Assembly (NCBI RefSeq): GCF_016808095.1
Contig: NC_068970.1
Location: 44,923,630 to 44,987,629 of the forward strand
Length of the DNA: 64,000 bases
Source of the DNA: Vigna angularis
Lineage: Eukaryota > Streptophyta > Magnoliopsida > Fabales > Fabaceae
Direction: 5' to 3'
The notes under the pieces were generated by a model that was not told where the DNA came from, searched no databases, and saw nothing but the letters and a program-made list of their open reading frames with translations. This document shows positions 1 through 24,284 of the stretch, piece by piece. Positions within the stretch are counted from its first letter, which is position 1. Every line of letters begins with the position of its first letter. Position numbers and translations under genes: made by a program.

Positions 1-12344
<12,344 letters not shown>

Positions 12345-14900
12345 TGTTCATAGATGCATCCTGCATAAGCAATCAGCACTCTGACCATCAGCATGTCATC
12401 ATGAGAAAAATGAAAATTCAAAGCATTTTAGCTTATAAAACAGCATTAAACATGCTTGCTCATTAACAGAGTGCACAGAAAACAATTAAAGAAAGTACTA
12501 CAAGCAAATAACATGGAAATAAAACAGAAAATAGTTTTGAGCAATAACTAAAAATTAAATTAGCCCTGGTAATCAACCGTGTTTATCATAGTATTATAAG
12601 TAAAGTTCAACCATACCAAAAAACAAAAAAAAAAAACTCAGATGTGTTCTCAACTAGAGAAACATTCTTTTAATATATTCAAAGTATAAATGTACTTTAT
12701 TTAGATAAACAAAGAATTTATTAAGAAATAAAGGAGAGATATAAATGCAAGTGAATAAGAAATCCTAAGAAACTGAAAACTACACCATGAGAGAAAAAAA
12801 ACATGAGACTAGGAACATTAAACATGTAGCATAACATGCCTATCTCTCTGATGATCCTTCAAAGATGTCCCCTTAAAAAGAACTTTGACATAACACTACA
12901 AACAACTAACATGCATTCAACCTTTTTAAAACATTATTCATCATATCAAAGACACTATTCATGATCACTTAATATCACTCAACATGGGAAGCATGCAAAA
13001 AGGATTCAAGAGAGAATATGATACCACATTTCATAATCACTCAGCAGGATTCAAAATATCAAGTTTTCATTTCAATCTATTCTTCTTTCCCCCAACTGCG
13101 ATCATCAAAAACTGTCTCTGATCAAGTATCCATCAGCTGATTGAACAAAGTTCATTCTCTTTGAAAACAAAACCAGCATAATAAGAATTTTTTTCCTTAA
13201 AAGGAAAGGTTTGATGGTAGCTAAATGGGAATCAGTCCAAAAAGCTAGTCTTGAGTTGAAGCTTCAGAACTCATGTTTGAGACTTTAGCTAAAATAGATG
13301 GGCTTTGATTATAGTCAATGCAGTCTTATCCAAGATTCAACAACATTACAAGAAATTATATGCAAATCCTGTCATCTGAGGTGTGACTTATCTAACAAAT
13401 TTGGAAAATCTAGCCTATTTAAATCATGAGATAGGCCTTAGGTAAAACTGAAACCGGGGATAGTTGAAGTGAATAACATGATTGCTGTTGATAGAAAAAT
13501 GATTTCTAACCTGCCCATTGCTACGGCAATGAGTCCAGTCAAAGCAAAATCAATTGCAGCAGACAAAAAACTGTGAGCGTGTGGTTGGAAATCATGTTAA
13601 CATCAGGTAGCAAGGCGTAGCAAAGAATGTAGCAATTAAAAAGGCCAAGCAGCGGTGCATGATGTAACAATGACAAATCAAAGAAAAGAGATACTTCGCA
13701 TAAGAATGATAATTTACAGCATCAAAAAACCAATCAAGCCTTTTACACTTAGGAATGAACATTTCAGGACCAAACAAATAAATTCTCTCCCCCATTGCCC
13801 CAGAAAAATATCAAACACAAGCCATTTGATTATCATTTATCACTCAGAAATATTTGGACGAAACACTTATTCAAGGATAGATTAACATGAATAACAGCAT
13901 TACCTTCTACTACAAGAAAGTTAGAAACATCGAATCAATCCCATACGCCAATCCTGTGACAAATGTTAGCATACGGTAGTCCTCAATGCGCAACCACATT
14001 CATTACAAGCGAAAAAGACATCCAAGAATAAAACATGCCATTGTCCCTAAAAATGAATTCAAAGACTATACAACGATAAATTTCCTCAGCTTCTGTAGAT
14101 TCACAACTCAATTGGTATCTACATTCATTCCTCAATCAAAACAAGATCAGATCATTCAATTAGCACAGACAGACTACTATCACGTAAAAACTATTAATCA
14201 TGATGAATCTGAATAAGCATACACAATCTCTATCAAAAGTAAAACAAGCAGCAGCATAAACAATGAACAAAAAGTCAGAGTATGTCCCAGCACACCAGAA
14301 ACAAGAAACACAACAAAAGCCACCAATCCACACCCAACAAACGGTGAAGCATTCCGCACATTCAACTCACAAAAAAACCCTCAAGTCCCTTGGAGGAACA
14401 AGTGGAGTCAGAAAGCAACACAAAATTCAAGTAACAATCCTGCTCATTGAACCAACAAAATCTGCAAGCATGAACAACAATCACAGGCCAAGTAGCTTGA
14501 AAATCAAGGGACTCAACTAACACAAAACCAACAGACCCAACTGAAATTGAACATCAACAAGAGGCAAACACAAAACCCCAGAAGCCAAATTCGAGCCAAA
14601 ACCACAAATGAAGAGCAAAGATGGAAAATTGAGAAGCATACCAGGCTGGGCTACGGATCAAATAGCAGCACGAGCAAGGATTGCATGAGAAGGAAAAAGG
14701 GAAAGTGGAGAATAGGGAGAGAAGGTATTAGGGCATGGATGCAAGGAGATGAGAGATACGAGGAAAGAGAGAGAGAAAGAGGGCAGACAAATGAATAAAT
14801 AGAGAGAGAAAAAGAGATAGCTGTTGTTGTTGTTTGTTGATGTTGTCATGTAGAGAGAGAAAGACACACAAATACGGATTCGCCGGGGTCATAGGACGGG
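12345..14900 (-). other. CHR4 5'UTR: exon end, leader intron and probable first exon
   Basis: A TATGCAG acceptor at 12361-12362 fits the start of the second exon at 12360. Upstream, a CTG|GTATGC donor sits at 14640-14642. The simplest model is a non-coding first exon beginning near 14900 and ending at 14642, then a leader intron of about 2.3 kb (12361-14641). The intron is AT-rich with no recognisable element. Long leader introns are common in plant housekeeping and chromatin genes. The transcription start is not fixed. Confidence 0.5.
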
Positions 14901-15290
14901 GTTACTCTCTGACATGGCAGGAGAGAGAGAGAGTTGTTGTGCTCTCTCTCTTGCTCTTTGTTGAAACCCCAAACCACTCTTCCACTCCAACCATGCCACG
15001 TGGCACAACCACGAGCCTTTGCCTTTCTTCTTGCATTCTCCTTCTTCCCTCACAACACAATCTCTTTCTGTTTCTTCTCCTCATCACATTCCCTTCTCTT
15101 GTTTCCTAAATCTCATTCTCTGCATTATCACTTTTCGCATAATCAATTTCCCACAAATTTTCCTCAACTTTTCCCTCCCTCACTCCTTTTTTTCCTTCAC
15201 AAAATATGAACTCAGGGACCCAGCAAAAAGACCACTTGAAAGTTGGTTAAAATTTTCGAATTTGAAGATCCTTCAAAAATATCGGTAAAA
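14643..15290 (-). promoter_or_regulatory. Probable CHR4 promoter with GA/CT-rich tracts
   Basis: The region 14756-14945 has dense GAGAGA tracts on the plus strand (CT-rich on the gene strand), and 14975-15200 is TC-rich. Pyrimidine-rich (Y-patch-like) and GAGA tracts are typical around plant transcription starts. I see no convincing TATA box. The several open frames across this stretch are low-complexity artefacts. Confidence 0.4.
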
Positions 15291-17180
15291 CAATTTTATC
15301 TTATTCGAGATAAACAGAATTATCTCTAATTTAAGATATATCATAAGATTATTTATTAACAGCAAGTCTCTCTCAATCTTAAATTAGAAACTACTAGGTT
15401 AGTTTATCAAAAGTAACTGTTTTTTTGTTTGGTTTCTTCATGAATTGCTTGTGGGTGTCATTTATAATGTCGCTGTTTTATTAATTTATGAGGAAAATCT
15501 ATTTCAAACTGTCAATTAATACCGAAGCTAACCAGCACTTCTACACTTAATTGAGTTTCTGAATCCAACAACTATTTCGAGATTGTGTTTTCAACCTCGT
15601 TGTTTTTTCTCTGTAACTGCTTTTACTGCTGAATGTATATCACTGTCATAAAAAATATAATAATCTAATTAAGACGTATTTAACGTTTAATTTAGTCACA
15701 ATCTATGGTTACTCAACATGGTATTAGTGGAACTACTCGTGTCTCCAGCAGTGAAGTATTGGAAAAATAATGCAATCATTATATTTTTCATAACAATGCA
15801 ATCATTTAAGTCATTTTTTTTCACTAAATGTGGAATTTAATCTATTGGAAATATGTTAAATACCACAAAATTTACAGAGTATATTAGAAATATATCCTGA
15901 AAGATATATTTTCTTTCTGAAAAGATAAATATAATAATTGCAAACATTTAATATTCCTTAAAGAATCAATAATCATGAATATAAAAATTTAAAAGTGGTA
16001 AAAAATTAAATTCGCACGTGGTATTATCTTTATCGCCCTTCTAACTAATTTAGAATATTATTAAATCGATAATAAAAAAAGAAATCAATGCATAATTAAA
16101 CTTTTCATTTAATACTTCTGTCAATAGAAATGAGAATTAGGGAAAAAGTTAAAAAATAATAATAATAACATTAAATTGTGTATTTCTTTTTTCCTATCTC
16201 TATTTAGTAGGTTATTTATGGTAAGGCCAAACGAAACAAAAAGCATTGTGGAACGCTATAGAGAATGCAACTAATAAAATCAGTAGTTGATTAGTGGAAT
16301 CCACGTAGGTATGTGTGTTATGATTATAAAATATAAAAATATGGTCAAATTTATAAAAAAAAAATTATACATAAAAATTTAAAAATTTATAATATTATAA
16401 TTATAAAATAGGAAAATTTGTAAATTTTCATAAAGACAAAAACAAAATATTTATAAAAGATAATTGTAAAATATTTTAATTTCTACTTAAAAATATTATT
16501 ATAATTATACAATAAAAATATTTTCAATTTTGTGGACAGTTTTCTTAGATAATAGAAATTAGAAAGTTAGTGAATGAATATAAAAATACAAAGGAAAGAA
16601 GATATACAAAAAGTGTGCACCAATAAATGGTTATAAGATTTAATTCCATTATTAGAGGTTATAAATTATGGTTTTTACTGAAATTTTACCATGCCAAAGT
16701 AAACCACAAACAAGGAAACAAATTGCACGTAAAATTTACAATATGTTAAATCCTTCAAAAACAAAAAGTTTCACCTTCCTCTTAAAGTATTAAAACCGCA
16801 TTTCTTATATAGTTATCCTATTTTATTTATTGGTGAAGTATATTTTTGTTATCTTAAAAAAATTGTTTAGAAAGTAGTTTGAAAAAATTCTATTACTTTC
16901 TTTTTCTCTGCCATTATTTTTGAAATTGTTTAGAAAGTGTAATTCTTTTAATATTTGTATTTTGTTTCGGATAAGGAGTTGAAGTCCTTTATTCAAGAGA
17001 TCAAATGAGCTTAGTGATGGTCATCCATCATTCAAGTTATGTTGTTCGCTTTTTCTCGTTTTTGTCCAAGCTATGTGGGAGTACTTGTTAAAGGGACTCC
17101 GACGTTCAAGTGAACAATTTTGCAAAATAATGTTGTAATAAAGATGAGTAATCAAAATATATCCCCTCTTAAACATATTA
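15291..17180. other. AT-rich intergenic DNA upstream of CHR4
   Basis: No gene, RNA or bounded element recognised. Poly-A/T runs and short ATT repeats dominate 15640-16970. The last part (16970-17110) shares wording with 18225-18330, including AAGTTA(T/C)GTTGTTCGCT, which suggests a scrambled older repeat. Confidence 0.5.
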
Positions 17181-17188
17181 TAATGGTC

Positions 17189-17335
17189 TTACAATTAGAT
17201 CTGACTCATTAATTATCAATAAATTGCTTTCATTATTTCTATTAATTTTCAATTAATGACTATTATTGTTATTAACCTGTTATTACTTAAATTAATTATC
17301 AATTAATGATTGTTCCAGACCGATCGGTCATCTCC
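17189..17335 (+). repeat. Left copy of a roughly 147-bp direct repeat
   Basis: Begins AATTAGATCTGAC and runs through AT-rich TTAATTATCAAT motifs to TTCCAGACCGATCGGT. It matches 19683-19828 in the same orientation with scattered differences. The pair encloses about 2.3 kb holding a coding-like frame, a MULE end and a hAT element. It may be the LTRs or duplicated flanks of an old element; ends and target sites are unclear. Confidence 0.6.
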
Positions 17336-17688
17336 TCGCTGGTTGGTCAACCACGTGGTTCTTGCTTGACCGGGTGGTCATATAGTACATAGGCCCCCAA
17401 GCCCAAGCATGATATAATGTGCGAAGGAGTTTTAGGTAGTCTGCTCCCGATGTGAATTAGTTTTACCTTCGACCCTTGTCTTTGTGTGCTATTGTATGTT
17501 GACCAAGATTTTGAGCTTCATCGACTACTCGTTGTACATAAGACCATAGTTAAAAAGCATTCTTTGACTGCTCGTGGATGGCTTAATAGAAGTTGAAAAA
17601 GTCAGGAGTTGAAAATCGTTCCCTGACAACCTATGAAGGGACTGATAAGAGTTTGAAAAATGTTCTCTACTAGTTGGTTGAAGGTAAG

Positions 17689-18141
17689 TCAGGAGTTGAA
17701 AAACGTTCCCTGACCACTTGTGAAGGGCTTAGAAGGAATTTGAAAATGTTCTCTTCCGGCTGGTTGAAGGTAAGTCAGGAGTTGAAAAATGAAGATGACG
17801 ACGATCTCCATGTTGATGTGGATGTGGGTGCTCAACTTGACGAAGAGCTCATACATTTGACCAATATTGGTTTCATTGTCGTGGGAGTAAAAGACAGTGG
17901 ACTTAGTGGTGGGGTGACGAACGTAGACGATGATGATCTCCATGAGCAGTAGCCCCGTGGCCTCCTTCTTCACTAGCTTGTACAACGGTGGACTTAGAGG
18001 GGAAAATGCCAACTTCGCCGCCATTGAAGAAGTCATACCACCAATCTTCTTCTTCCTTCCAAAAACTGACTCACTCACTTTAGTGGCTTCGATTCTCACA
18101 TTACACAGTAATAGTGCTAGGTCTAGGTAACTATTTTCCAT
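17689..18141 (-). pseudogene. Unassigned 150-codon frame, possible captured gene fragment
   Basis: Minus-strand frame whose middle (KLVKKEATGLLLMEIIIVYV, then RHPTTKSTVFYSHDNETNIG) has the varied composition of a conserved protein, whereas its last 40 residues look accidental. It sits between the two copies of a direct repeat and next to a MULE end, a setting in which plant transposons often carry host gene pieces. The plus-strand frame across the same DNA is Asp-rich and unconvincing. Family not recognised; no start or splice model is offered. Confidence 0.35.
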
Positions 18142-18354
18142 TGTACCGCTCGTCTGGTTCCTTGTGGCTACAGGGGGTTGCCGCTCAGCCCCACGGTGAG
18201 CGCCAAAATGTTTCAGGTAAGGTGTTGAGGTCCCTTACTCAATGCACTCAAAGTTGTCCTGAAAATAGGATGACCTTCTTGATGATCTTCCATCATCTAA
18301 GTTACGTTGTTCGCTCTCTCTCCTTCTTATCCAAGAAAAAAGTAATTAGAAGAT

Positions 18355-18600
18355 TTAATACCTAGTTTGGTCCCTAGGTTTGGTAGGTTTGTCTAAAGTG
18401 GTCATACCTTTTTTTAGATGTTCATAGTTGTCCCATATTTTGTAAAAACGGTTCAAGTTGGTTGTTTTTACTTATGGCGTTAGAAACGTTAATGGTGTAA
18501 TTGTCCCCTAGCTAAAATTGAATGACCTATCCAATTATTGATTGTGTGGTACACTGAGGTCAATTGAGGTGTAAATTTTAAAAATAAAAGTTAATGACGT
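18355..18600 (+). mobile_element. Single MULE-type terminal inverted repeat, diverged
   Basis: Starts GATTTAATACCTAGTTTGGTCC and follows the same plan as the left terminus of the complete MULE at 52457: a GGTTT-rich start, TCATACCTTTTT, CATATTTTGT, a GGCGTTA...AACGTTAATGGTGTAA motif, then a TGAATGACCT motif. It is therefore a diverged relative. No matching right end was found. The AT-rich DNA to 18900, rich in AACCCTAA, may be its interior, cut off near the hAT element. Confidence 0.6.
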
Positions 18601-18966
18601 GGGAACGTTAAAGTTAAGATTAAGGAAAATTACAATTAGGCAAGATGACATATTCCAAAAATCCTAAAAGCACAAGATTAGAATACAATTGCAGATAATC
18701 CCAAAACGTGAAATCAGAAAACAAAACCCTAATTCGAAAACCCTAACTTCCAAATCGCATTAAGAATCTGCGGAGGAGAAACAAGAGATAAGAAATTCCC
18801 ACATCAAAACCCTCAACCCCAAACAAAAACCCTAAAATCCCCAAATCATAAGATCACGAAGAACCCCAACCATTGTGTCACCAACCTGCAAAGAAAACAA
18901 AACAAAAACACGAAAATAGGTATTAAACTTAATCAAAATTAATTACATAACCTCCCCTGTATTATG

Positions 18967-19662
18967 TAGTGCTGTCAAAATGGGTTGTAACCCGCGAGCC
19001 AACCCGGCTCACCACGGGTTGAGCCGGGTTGGGTTTGAAAAAAAATGTAATTTTTTTATGCGGGTTAGTTTTCAACTCGGCTCACTTAGAACCTGACTCA
19101 TCTGGGTTGAACCCGTGGGGAGCTGAGTTGGCTCATCAGCCCACCAAATTTAATTTAATTATTTATTATTTTGTGTTTCAACATTATTAGCTAGCATTTT
19201 TTTTATTATATTGTAGATGTGGATAAAAAAAATGTTTCAAAAGAGAAAAATATTATAAATTTATCTATTCAAGACTCTAATATTATAAATGAACAAGTGA
19301 TACAAAAATTATCAATATTAAAAACTTATTTGTTCTCCTTTTGGGTTTGTTTTTGGATTACGCTTGGATGGTATGATATTTTTTTTATTTTGAATTATAT
19401 TTGGAGTTTAACATTATTTTAGAGTTAAATTTATTTAGATTTGAATTAAAAAAAATTATAATTTTTTTTATTTTAAAAAAGAACTTATAATTAAGTGAGC
19501 TAGTGAGTCAACCCGTTTAACCACCAACCCGTGATAGGTCGGATCAGGTTCGAATTTTTTTTGGCTTACTAATAAGTGAGTCGGGTTAGGTTGAGTCACT
19601 AAGTGACTAACCTACGGTGAGCCGGGCCAGATCGAGCCAGGTTACATGTTTTGAGAGCTCTA
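18967..19662. mobile_element. Non-autonomous hAT-type element
   Basis: 696 bp with ends TAGTGCTGTCAAAA and (reversed) TAGAGCTCTCAAAA. Next to them are longer imperfect inverted repeats rich in GGGTTGAGCCGGG and its complement (18980-19130 and 19500-19650). An 8-bp target duplication is nearly perfect: GTATTATG at 18959-18966 and GTATTATA at 19663-19670. This terminus style and the 8-bp duplication are typical of plant hAT elements. No transposase is encoded; the AT-rich interior frame of 67 codons at 19219 is not convincing. Confidence 0.85.
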
Positions 19663-19682
19663 GTATTATAAGGGGATTATAA

Positions 19683-19828
19683 TTAGATCTGACCCATTAA
19701 TTACCAATAAATAACTTTCACTATTTCTATTAATTTCTAATTAATGATTATTATTCTTATTAATTGTCCATTAATAATTGTTATTACTCAGATTAATTAT
19801 CAATTAATGATTGTTTCCGAACCGGTCA
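19683..19828 (+). repeat. Right copy of the direct repeat
   Basis: Partner of 17189-17335, with the same AATTAGATCTGAC start and the same order of TTAATTA and TCAATTAATGATTGTT motifs, ending near TTCCGAACCGGTCAGT. It lies between the hAT element and the copia LTR. Confidence 0.6.
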
Positions 19829-19941
19829 GTTAATATATTATAAATGGTAAAATAAAAATTATGCACGAAAAATAAAATTTGTATCTTCTAGGTATAGATT
19901 ATTAGCAAAGATTTCTTTTTTTCAATTATTATTTTTATTAT

Positions 19942-20104
19942 TGTTAGATATATTATATCTTTTATCTTTTAGTTAATTTGTTATTATTTCTTATTTGTAT
20001 TTTGGGCTTAGCCTATATTTCTTCTATTATAAATAGAGAACCCTATGTGTGTATTTAACACAAGGAAGATTAATCCCAAATATAGTTTTTCACTATATTC
20101 AACA
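19942..20104 (+). repeat. 5' LTR of the truncated copia element
   Basis: 163 bp, TGTTAG...TTCAACA, followed immediately by TGGTATCTAGAG, a mutated initiator-tRNA primer site. It contains the same TATAAATAGAGAACCC core as the LTRs at 5696 and 7362, but a different last 35 bases. Confidence 0.9.
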
Positions 20105-20267
20105 TGGTATCTAGAGTATAAGGTTTTTTTGTTCGTTGGTCCTGCCCACTACAACCGTCGTTGCTGTTAGAGTTGTCGTCGCTGACATTAGTGTCGTTGT
20201 CTCCATCGCCGACCACCTTGATTGGGCCTCTTTTGAGTTCTAGGTTTTGTACTCTCTTGCTTGTTCA

Positions 20268-21591
20268 TGGTTTCTAACCCGTCCATATATGCTAACTATG
20301 TCAAGTGCATTTATCTATTGATAAGTTAGATGGTACTAATTATGCGACTTGGGCATCAGACATTAAACTTTGGCTTAAGAGTCAATGGTATCTTGATCAT
20401 ATTACTCAGAATGTGACAACTATTGATTCCGCTGCAGTTACCCATTGGTTGAAAGTTGATGCTCAGTTATGCATTGTTCTCAAGGGTACCCTTCATTCCT
20501 CTTTAAAACAAATTTTTCGTTCCTACGAAACATGTTTTGAAATCTAGGAACACGCTAAATTATTATACACCAATGATACTCAACGTCTTTATGGTGTTTG
20601 TCATGATCTTCTCAATGTTCTTGCTCCTCAGCGTCAGGACTCTATGAGTGATTATATGGGTAAAATTCATGCTCTTTTTCATGAGTTTAATGAATTATTG
20701 CCTCCTGCTTCTACTCCTGCCAAAGAAATAGAGCAACGGCCAAAGTTCTTCATGTTGCTAGCATTGCACGACCTTGCTGATGAGTATTCTCATGTTCGTG
20801 ATCAGATTTTGGGTTCACCTGTTGTTCCCACTTTGACTTCTACTTGTTCCACTCTTTTGCGTGTACCTAGTAGACCCATCAATGATACATATGTTTCCTC
20901 TACGTTATCATCTCAACGTCATGAATGCAATCACTCTCACAAACCAGGAAAAGGACGTCTCCAGTGTAACCATTGTGGCAAGGTAGACCACACGATTGAC
21001 AGGTGTTATGCATTACATGGTCGTCCTCCTAGATCTGTTGCAATTGTTCAGACTACTTCTTCGTCACAATCACCTACTGGGGATCCTGCTTCATCTGATA
21101 TTAGTGATGACTCTGTTATTTTCAGTAAATTTCTCAAATGGTATAAGGATCAACAACCTTCTAGTTCCACTGCATCTATAGCACACACATGTACATCTTT
21201 TATTGGTCTGAGTCCATCTTCTTCTTTTGACTCTTGGGTTCTTGACTCGGGAGCCACAGATCACATTACTGGTAACAAAACTTTGTTTTCCTCTTTGTCC
21301 TCTCTGAATCCTTTACCTTCTGTTATAATGGTTGATGGATCTAGAGTTTTAGCTCATGGTGTTGGGATTGTTAACATTTTTCCTTTTTTATCCATTGATA
21401 ATGTTCTTTATGTCCCTGGGTCTCCTTTTAACTTATTATCTATCAGTCGTCTAACTCGTTCTCTTGATTGTGATATTTCTTTTGACAAAGATTCTGTTTG
21501 TTTACAGGACCAGAGTTCGAGACAGGTGATTGACACCGGATGTGAGTCTCGTGGTCTTTATCATCTTCGCCCCACTACACATATTAGGTAG
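20268..21591 (+). pseudogene. copia gag and protease, broken
   Basis: The likely ATG is at 20268, but the frame is shifted before LSIDKLDGTNYATWASDIKL (from 20311), which is the usual copia gag start. A TAG ends that frame at 20545-20547. It resumes in phase and from 20644 runs 315 codons: gag body, a CCHC zinc knuckle (CNHCGKVDHTIDRC, about 20966-21007) and the aspartic protease motif LDSGATDHITG (about 21241-21273). A TAG at 21589-21591 ends it. Gag would form the particle and the protease would cleave the polyprotein; with these breaks neither can be made intact. Confidence 0.88.
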
Positions 21592-22659
21592 TTATGGAGT
21601 CTTCATCTCTTCTTCATGCTTAGTTCGGTCATCACAGTCTTTCCAAACTACAACAACTTGTTCCTAGCTTATCCAAGTTGTCCAATTTGGTCTATGAGTC
21701 GTGTCAATTAGGAAAACATATTCGTAGTTCCTTTCCTCGTAGTGTCTCACAACGTACTTCGTCTCCTTTTGCCTTAGTTCATTCTGACATTTGGGGACCT
21801 AGTCGTGTTAAGTCTAATTTAGGTTTTCAATATTTCGTTACCTTTATTGATGATTATTCTAGATGTACTTAGTTGTTTTTAATGAAAAATCGTTCTGAGT
21901 TATTGTATCATTTTCAAACTTTTTATAATGAAATTAAAACTCAGTTTGGTGTTTCTATTCAAATTTTGCGTAGCGATAATGGTCGTGAATATCTTTCCCA
22001 TTCTTTTCAACAATTTGTGGCTTCTCATGGTATTCTCCACCAAACTTCATGTGCTTATACACCTCAACAAAATGGGGTGGCTGAGTGTAAAAATAGACAT
22101 CTTATTGAAACAACTCGTACTCTTTCAATTCATGGTAACATTCCTCAATATTTTTGGGGTGATGCTGTTCTTACTGCATGTTATCTCATTAATCGCATGC
22201 CCTCTTCTGTTTTAGAAAATAAAATACATCATTGTATCTTATTTCCTCAAGAACCTCTTCACCCATTACCTCTAAAAGTTTTTGGGTCTACATGTTTTGT
22301 TCATAATTTTGGTCCTGATCTTGATAAGCTAGCTCCTCGATCACACAAATGTGCTTTTTTAGGCTTTACTAAATAAATGAAAGGATACAAGTGTTTTTCT
22401 CCTTCTCTTGATCGTTATTTTATATCTACAGATGTCACCTTCAATGAGTCTTCCTTTTATTTTAATGATCATTCTTCTTCTGATATGTCTCCTTCTAATA
22501 GTATCAATATTCCTGTTGTTTGTGATCCTCCAATTGTGCCTAGTTCACCAGATGTTTCTCAAGAACCACTAAGTGACTCAATTGAAGTGCCAACTACCTT
22601 GTCTCCTCCGGCTCCGACAATTGAGTCTACCCTTCCAATTGCCCTTCGAAAAGGTATAT
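21592..22659 (+). pseudogene. copia integrase region, broken
   Basis: The GAG-pre-integrase and integrase core are readable: VHSDIWGPS near 21775, FIDDYSRCT near 21845, LRSDNGREYLSHSFQQF near 21965, and NGVAECKNRHLIE near 22071, which supplies the Asp and Glu of the catalytic triad. Stops interrupt it after SRCT (TAG at 21870, where the family normally has Trp) and after GFTK (TAA at 22374). The final part, ending IALRKG, is cut by the CACTA insertion at 22660. Confidence 0.88.
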
Positions 22660-23833
22660 CACTACAAGAATAATTGATATTACCGACGATCGTAACTCAT
22701 CGGTAATGTATAAAATCCGTCGGTAATTGTCGTTTACCGACAGCTTACCGACGGTCAAAATACCGATGGTAAAACCGTTGTCGGTAACCTTTACCGACGG
22801 CCTTTTCAGCCGTCGGTAATTACAGAAGTCTTTTGGCCTTCGGTAAATCCGTTGGTAATTACCGAAGGCTTGTGGCCTTCGGGAAATCCGTCAGTAATTA
22901 CCGCGATCTGGTTCATCTTCTTCGTCTTCCTTCCTACCTCCGTGTCATTTTTTTTCGTTTTCATGAACTCCGCCACCAAAAATGCATCACGCCAATAACA
23001 AACTCATTTCCAAACAATCAAACAACCAATTTATTTTCAATAGTTAAAATCATAGAGAATCATAGAGAGTATCTCTGTAATTCTCATATTCGTAAGAGAA
23101 AGAAGATGTTATTAGGACCGATGATGTTCCTAATCGCACAGATCAACTTTGCAATGGCTCGCCGGAAAAGTTGAGCTTGTCGGAAAGACTGAAAAGTGGA
23201 CAATGGTGGGTTGCAACAGTGGCGAGCCTGCGATGGTGAAGAGCAACGGTGATGAGACTACGTGACGGTAAGCAAAAATTACAAGGAGAAATGACTAGTG
23301 GTGGCAAGAAGTTCCGGTGACCAAACATTGGAGGGTGGCACTGTCGGTGGAAAGAAGTTGTACACTAAGATGGAGAGAAATGAGAAGGAGAAAAGAGTGT
23401 GATGTTTACCACACATATTGGCACTATAGGCGAAATTCGGGCTGGAAAATTCCTGTTCTTTTTACCGACGGCCACAAGCCTTCGGTAAATATGTCGGTAA
23501 CGTCGCTAAGTGAAATAAGGGGCGGGAAAATTCCCGCTCTTTTTACTGATGACCAAAAGCCTTCGGTAAATTCATCGATAACGCCGTTAAGTGGAAAAAG
23601 AGCGGGAAAATTCCAGCTCTTTTTACCAACGACCCAAAGTGTTCGGTAAATCCGTCGGTAAGTGACATACACATTAACGATGGCCAAAAGCCTTCGGCAA
23701 ATTCGTCGGTAATGTGCATTTCACTTACCGATGGATTTACCGAAGACTTTGGGCCGTCGGTAAAAAAAAAAACCGTCGATGAATATATATTCGTCGGTAA
23801 AAATCTGTTGGTAATATTAATAATTTTTGTAGT
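22660..23833. mobile_element. Small non-autonomous CACTA element inserted in the copia
   Basis: 1,174 bp with termini CACTACAAGAA and TTTTTGTAGTG, flanked by TAT (22657-22659) and TAC (23834-23836), an imperfect 3-bp duplication. Subterminal blocks at both ends are packed with ACCGACGG and CTTCGGTAA units in both orientations (22685-22910 and 23455-23820), the usual binding array of CACTA transposase cofactors. The middle (22910-23450) is not repeat-like and has no recognisable gene; it may be captured DNA. It encodes no transposase. Its terminus and subterminal motif differ from those of CACTA A and B, so it is another subfamily. Confidence 0.9.
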
Positions 23834-23836
23834 GTA

Positions 23837-24283
23837 CGTTCTACCCGTAATCCCTCTCCACATTATCTTACTTTAAGTTATCATAGATTGTCTTCATCTT
23901 TTTATACCTGCCTTTCTTCTATTTCTTCTGTGACAATTCCAAAATCTATTACTGATGCCTTAGCCCATCCTGGTTGGCGTCAGGCCATGCTAGATGAACT
24001 AAGTGCTCTTCAGCATAGTGGAACTTGGGAGCTTGTCCCATTACCGTTTGGGAAATCTGTTGTTGGTTGTAGGTGGATTTTTGCTATCAAAGTTGGTCTT
24101 GATGGAACTATTGATAGCCTCAAGGCTCGTATTGTGGCCGAAGGTTACACTCAAATTGTTGGTTTGGATTATGGTGATACTTTTTCTCCAGTGGCAAAGA
24201 TTGCATCTATTCGTTTATTTATAGCCATGCGGCTCTTCAACAATGGTCTCTTTATCAATTGGATGTCAAAAATGCATTCCTTA
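23837..24283 (+). pseudogene. copia reverse transcriptase, N-terminal part
   Basis: Resumes directly after the CACTA element and reads into HPGWRQAMLDELSALQ, GCRWIFAIK, EGYTQIVGLDYGDTFSPVAK and QLDVKNAFL. The last lies in a shifted frame, so a small frameshift falls near 24240. The catalytic YVDD box and everything beyond are absent; the sequence joins a foldback repeat at about 24284. Confidence 0.88.
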
Positions 24284-24284
24284 A

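Larger units (their letters stand above)
19942..24283 (+). mobile_element. Truncated copia retrotransposon split by a CACTA element
   Basis: Has a 5' LTR (19942-20104), primer site, gag, protease, integrase and the start of reverse transcriptase, all in plus orientation. It breaks off at about 24283 inside the LDVKNAFL motif of reverse transcriptase, so the YVDD box, RNase H and 3' LTR are missing. A 1,174-bp CACTA element interrupts it at 22660-23833. At least three in-frame stops and one frameshift make it inactive. Its LTR is nearly identical over its first 125 bases to that of the young element at 5696, placing both in one family. Confidence 0.9.

Noticed and set aside
14263..15288. Many 60-90 codon frames on both strands near the CHR4 promoter
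   Set aside because: GA/CT-rich low-complexity DNA; products are Ser/Leu/Phe- or Arg/Glu-rich and overlap in several frames.
23317..23863. Frames of 87-110 codons on both strands
   Set aside because: Built from the repeated CTTCGGTAAA / ACCGACGG units of the small CACTA element.
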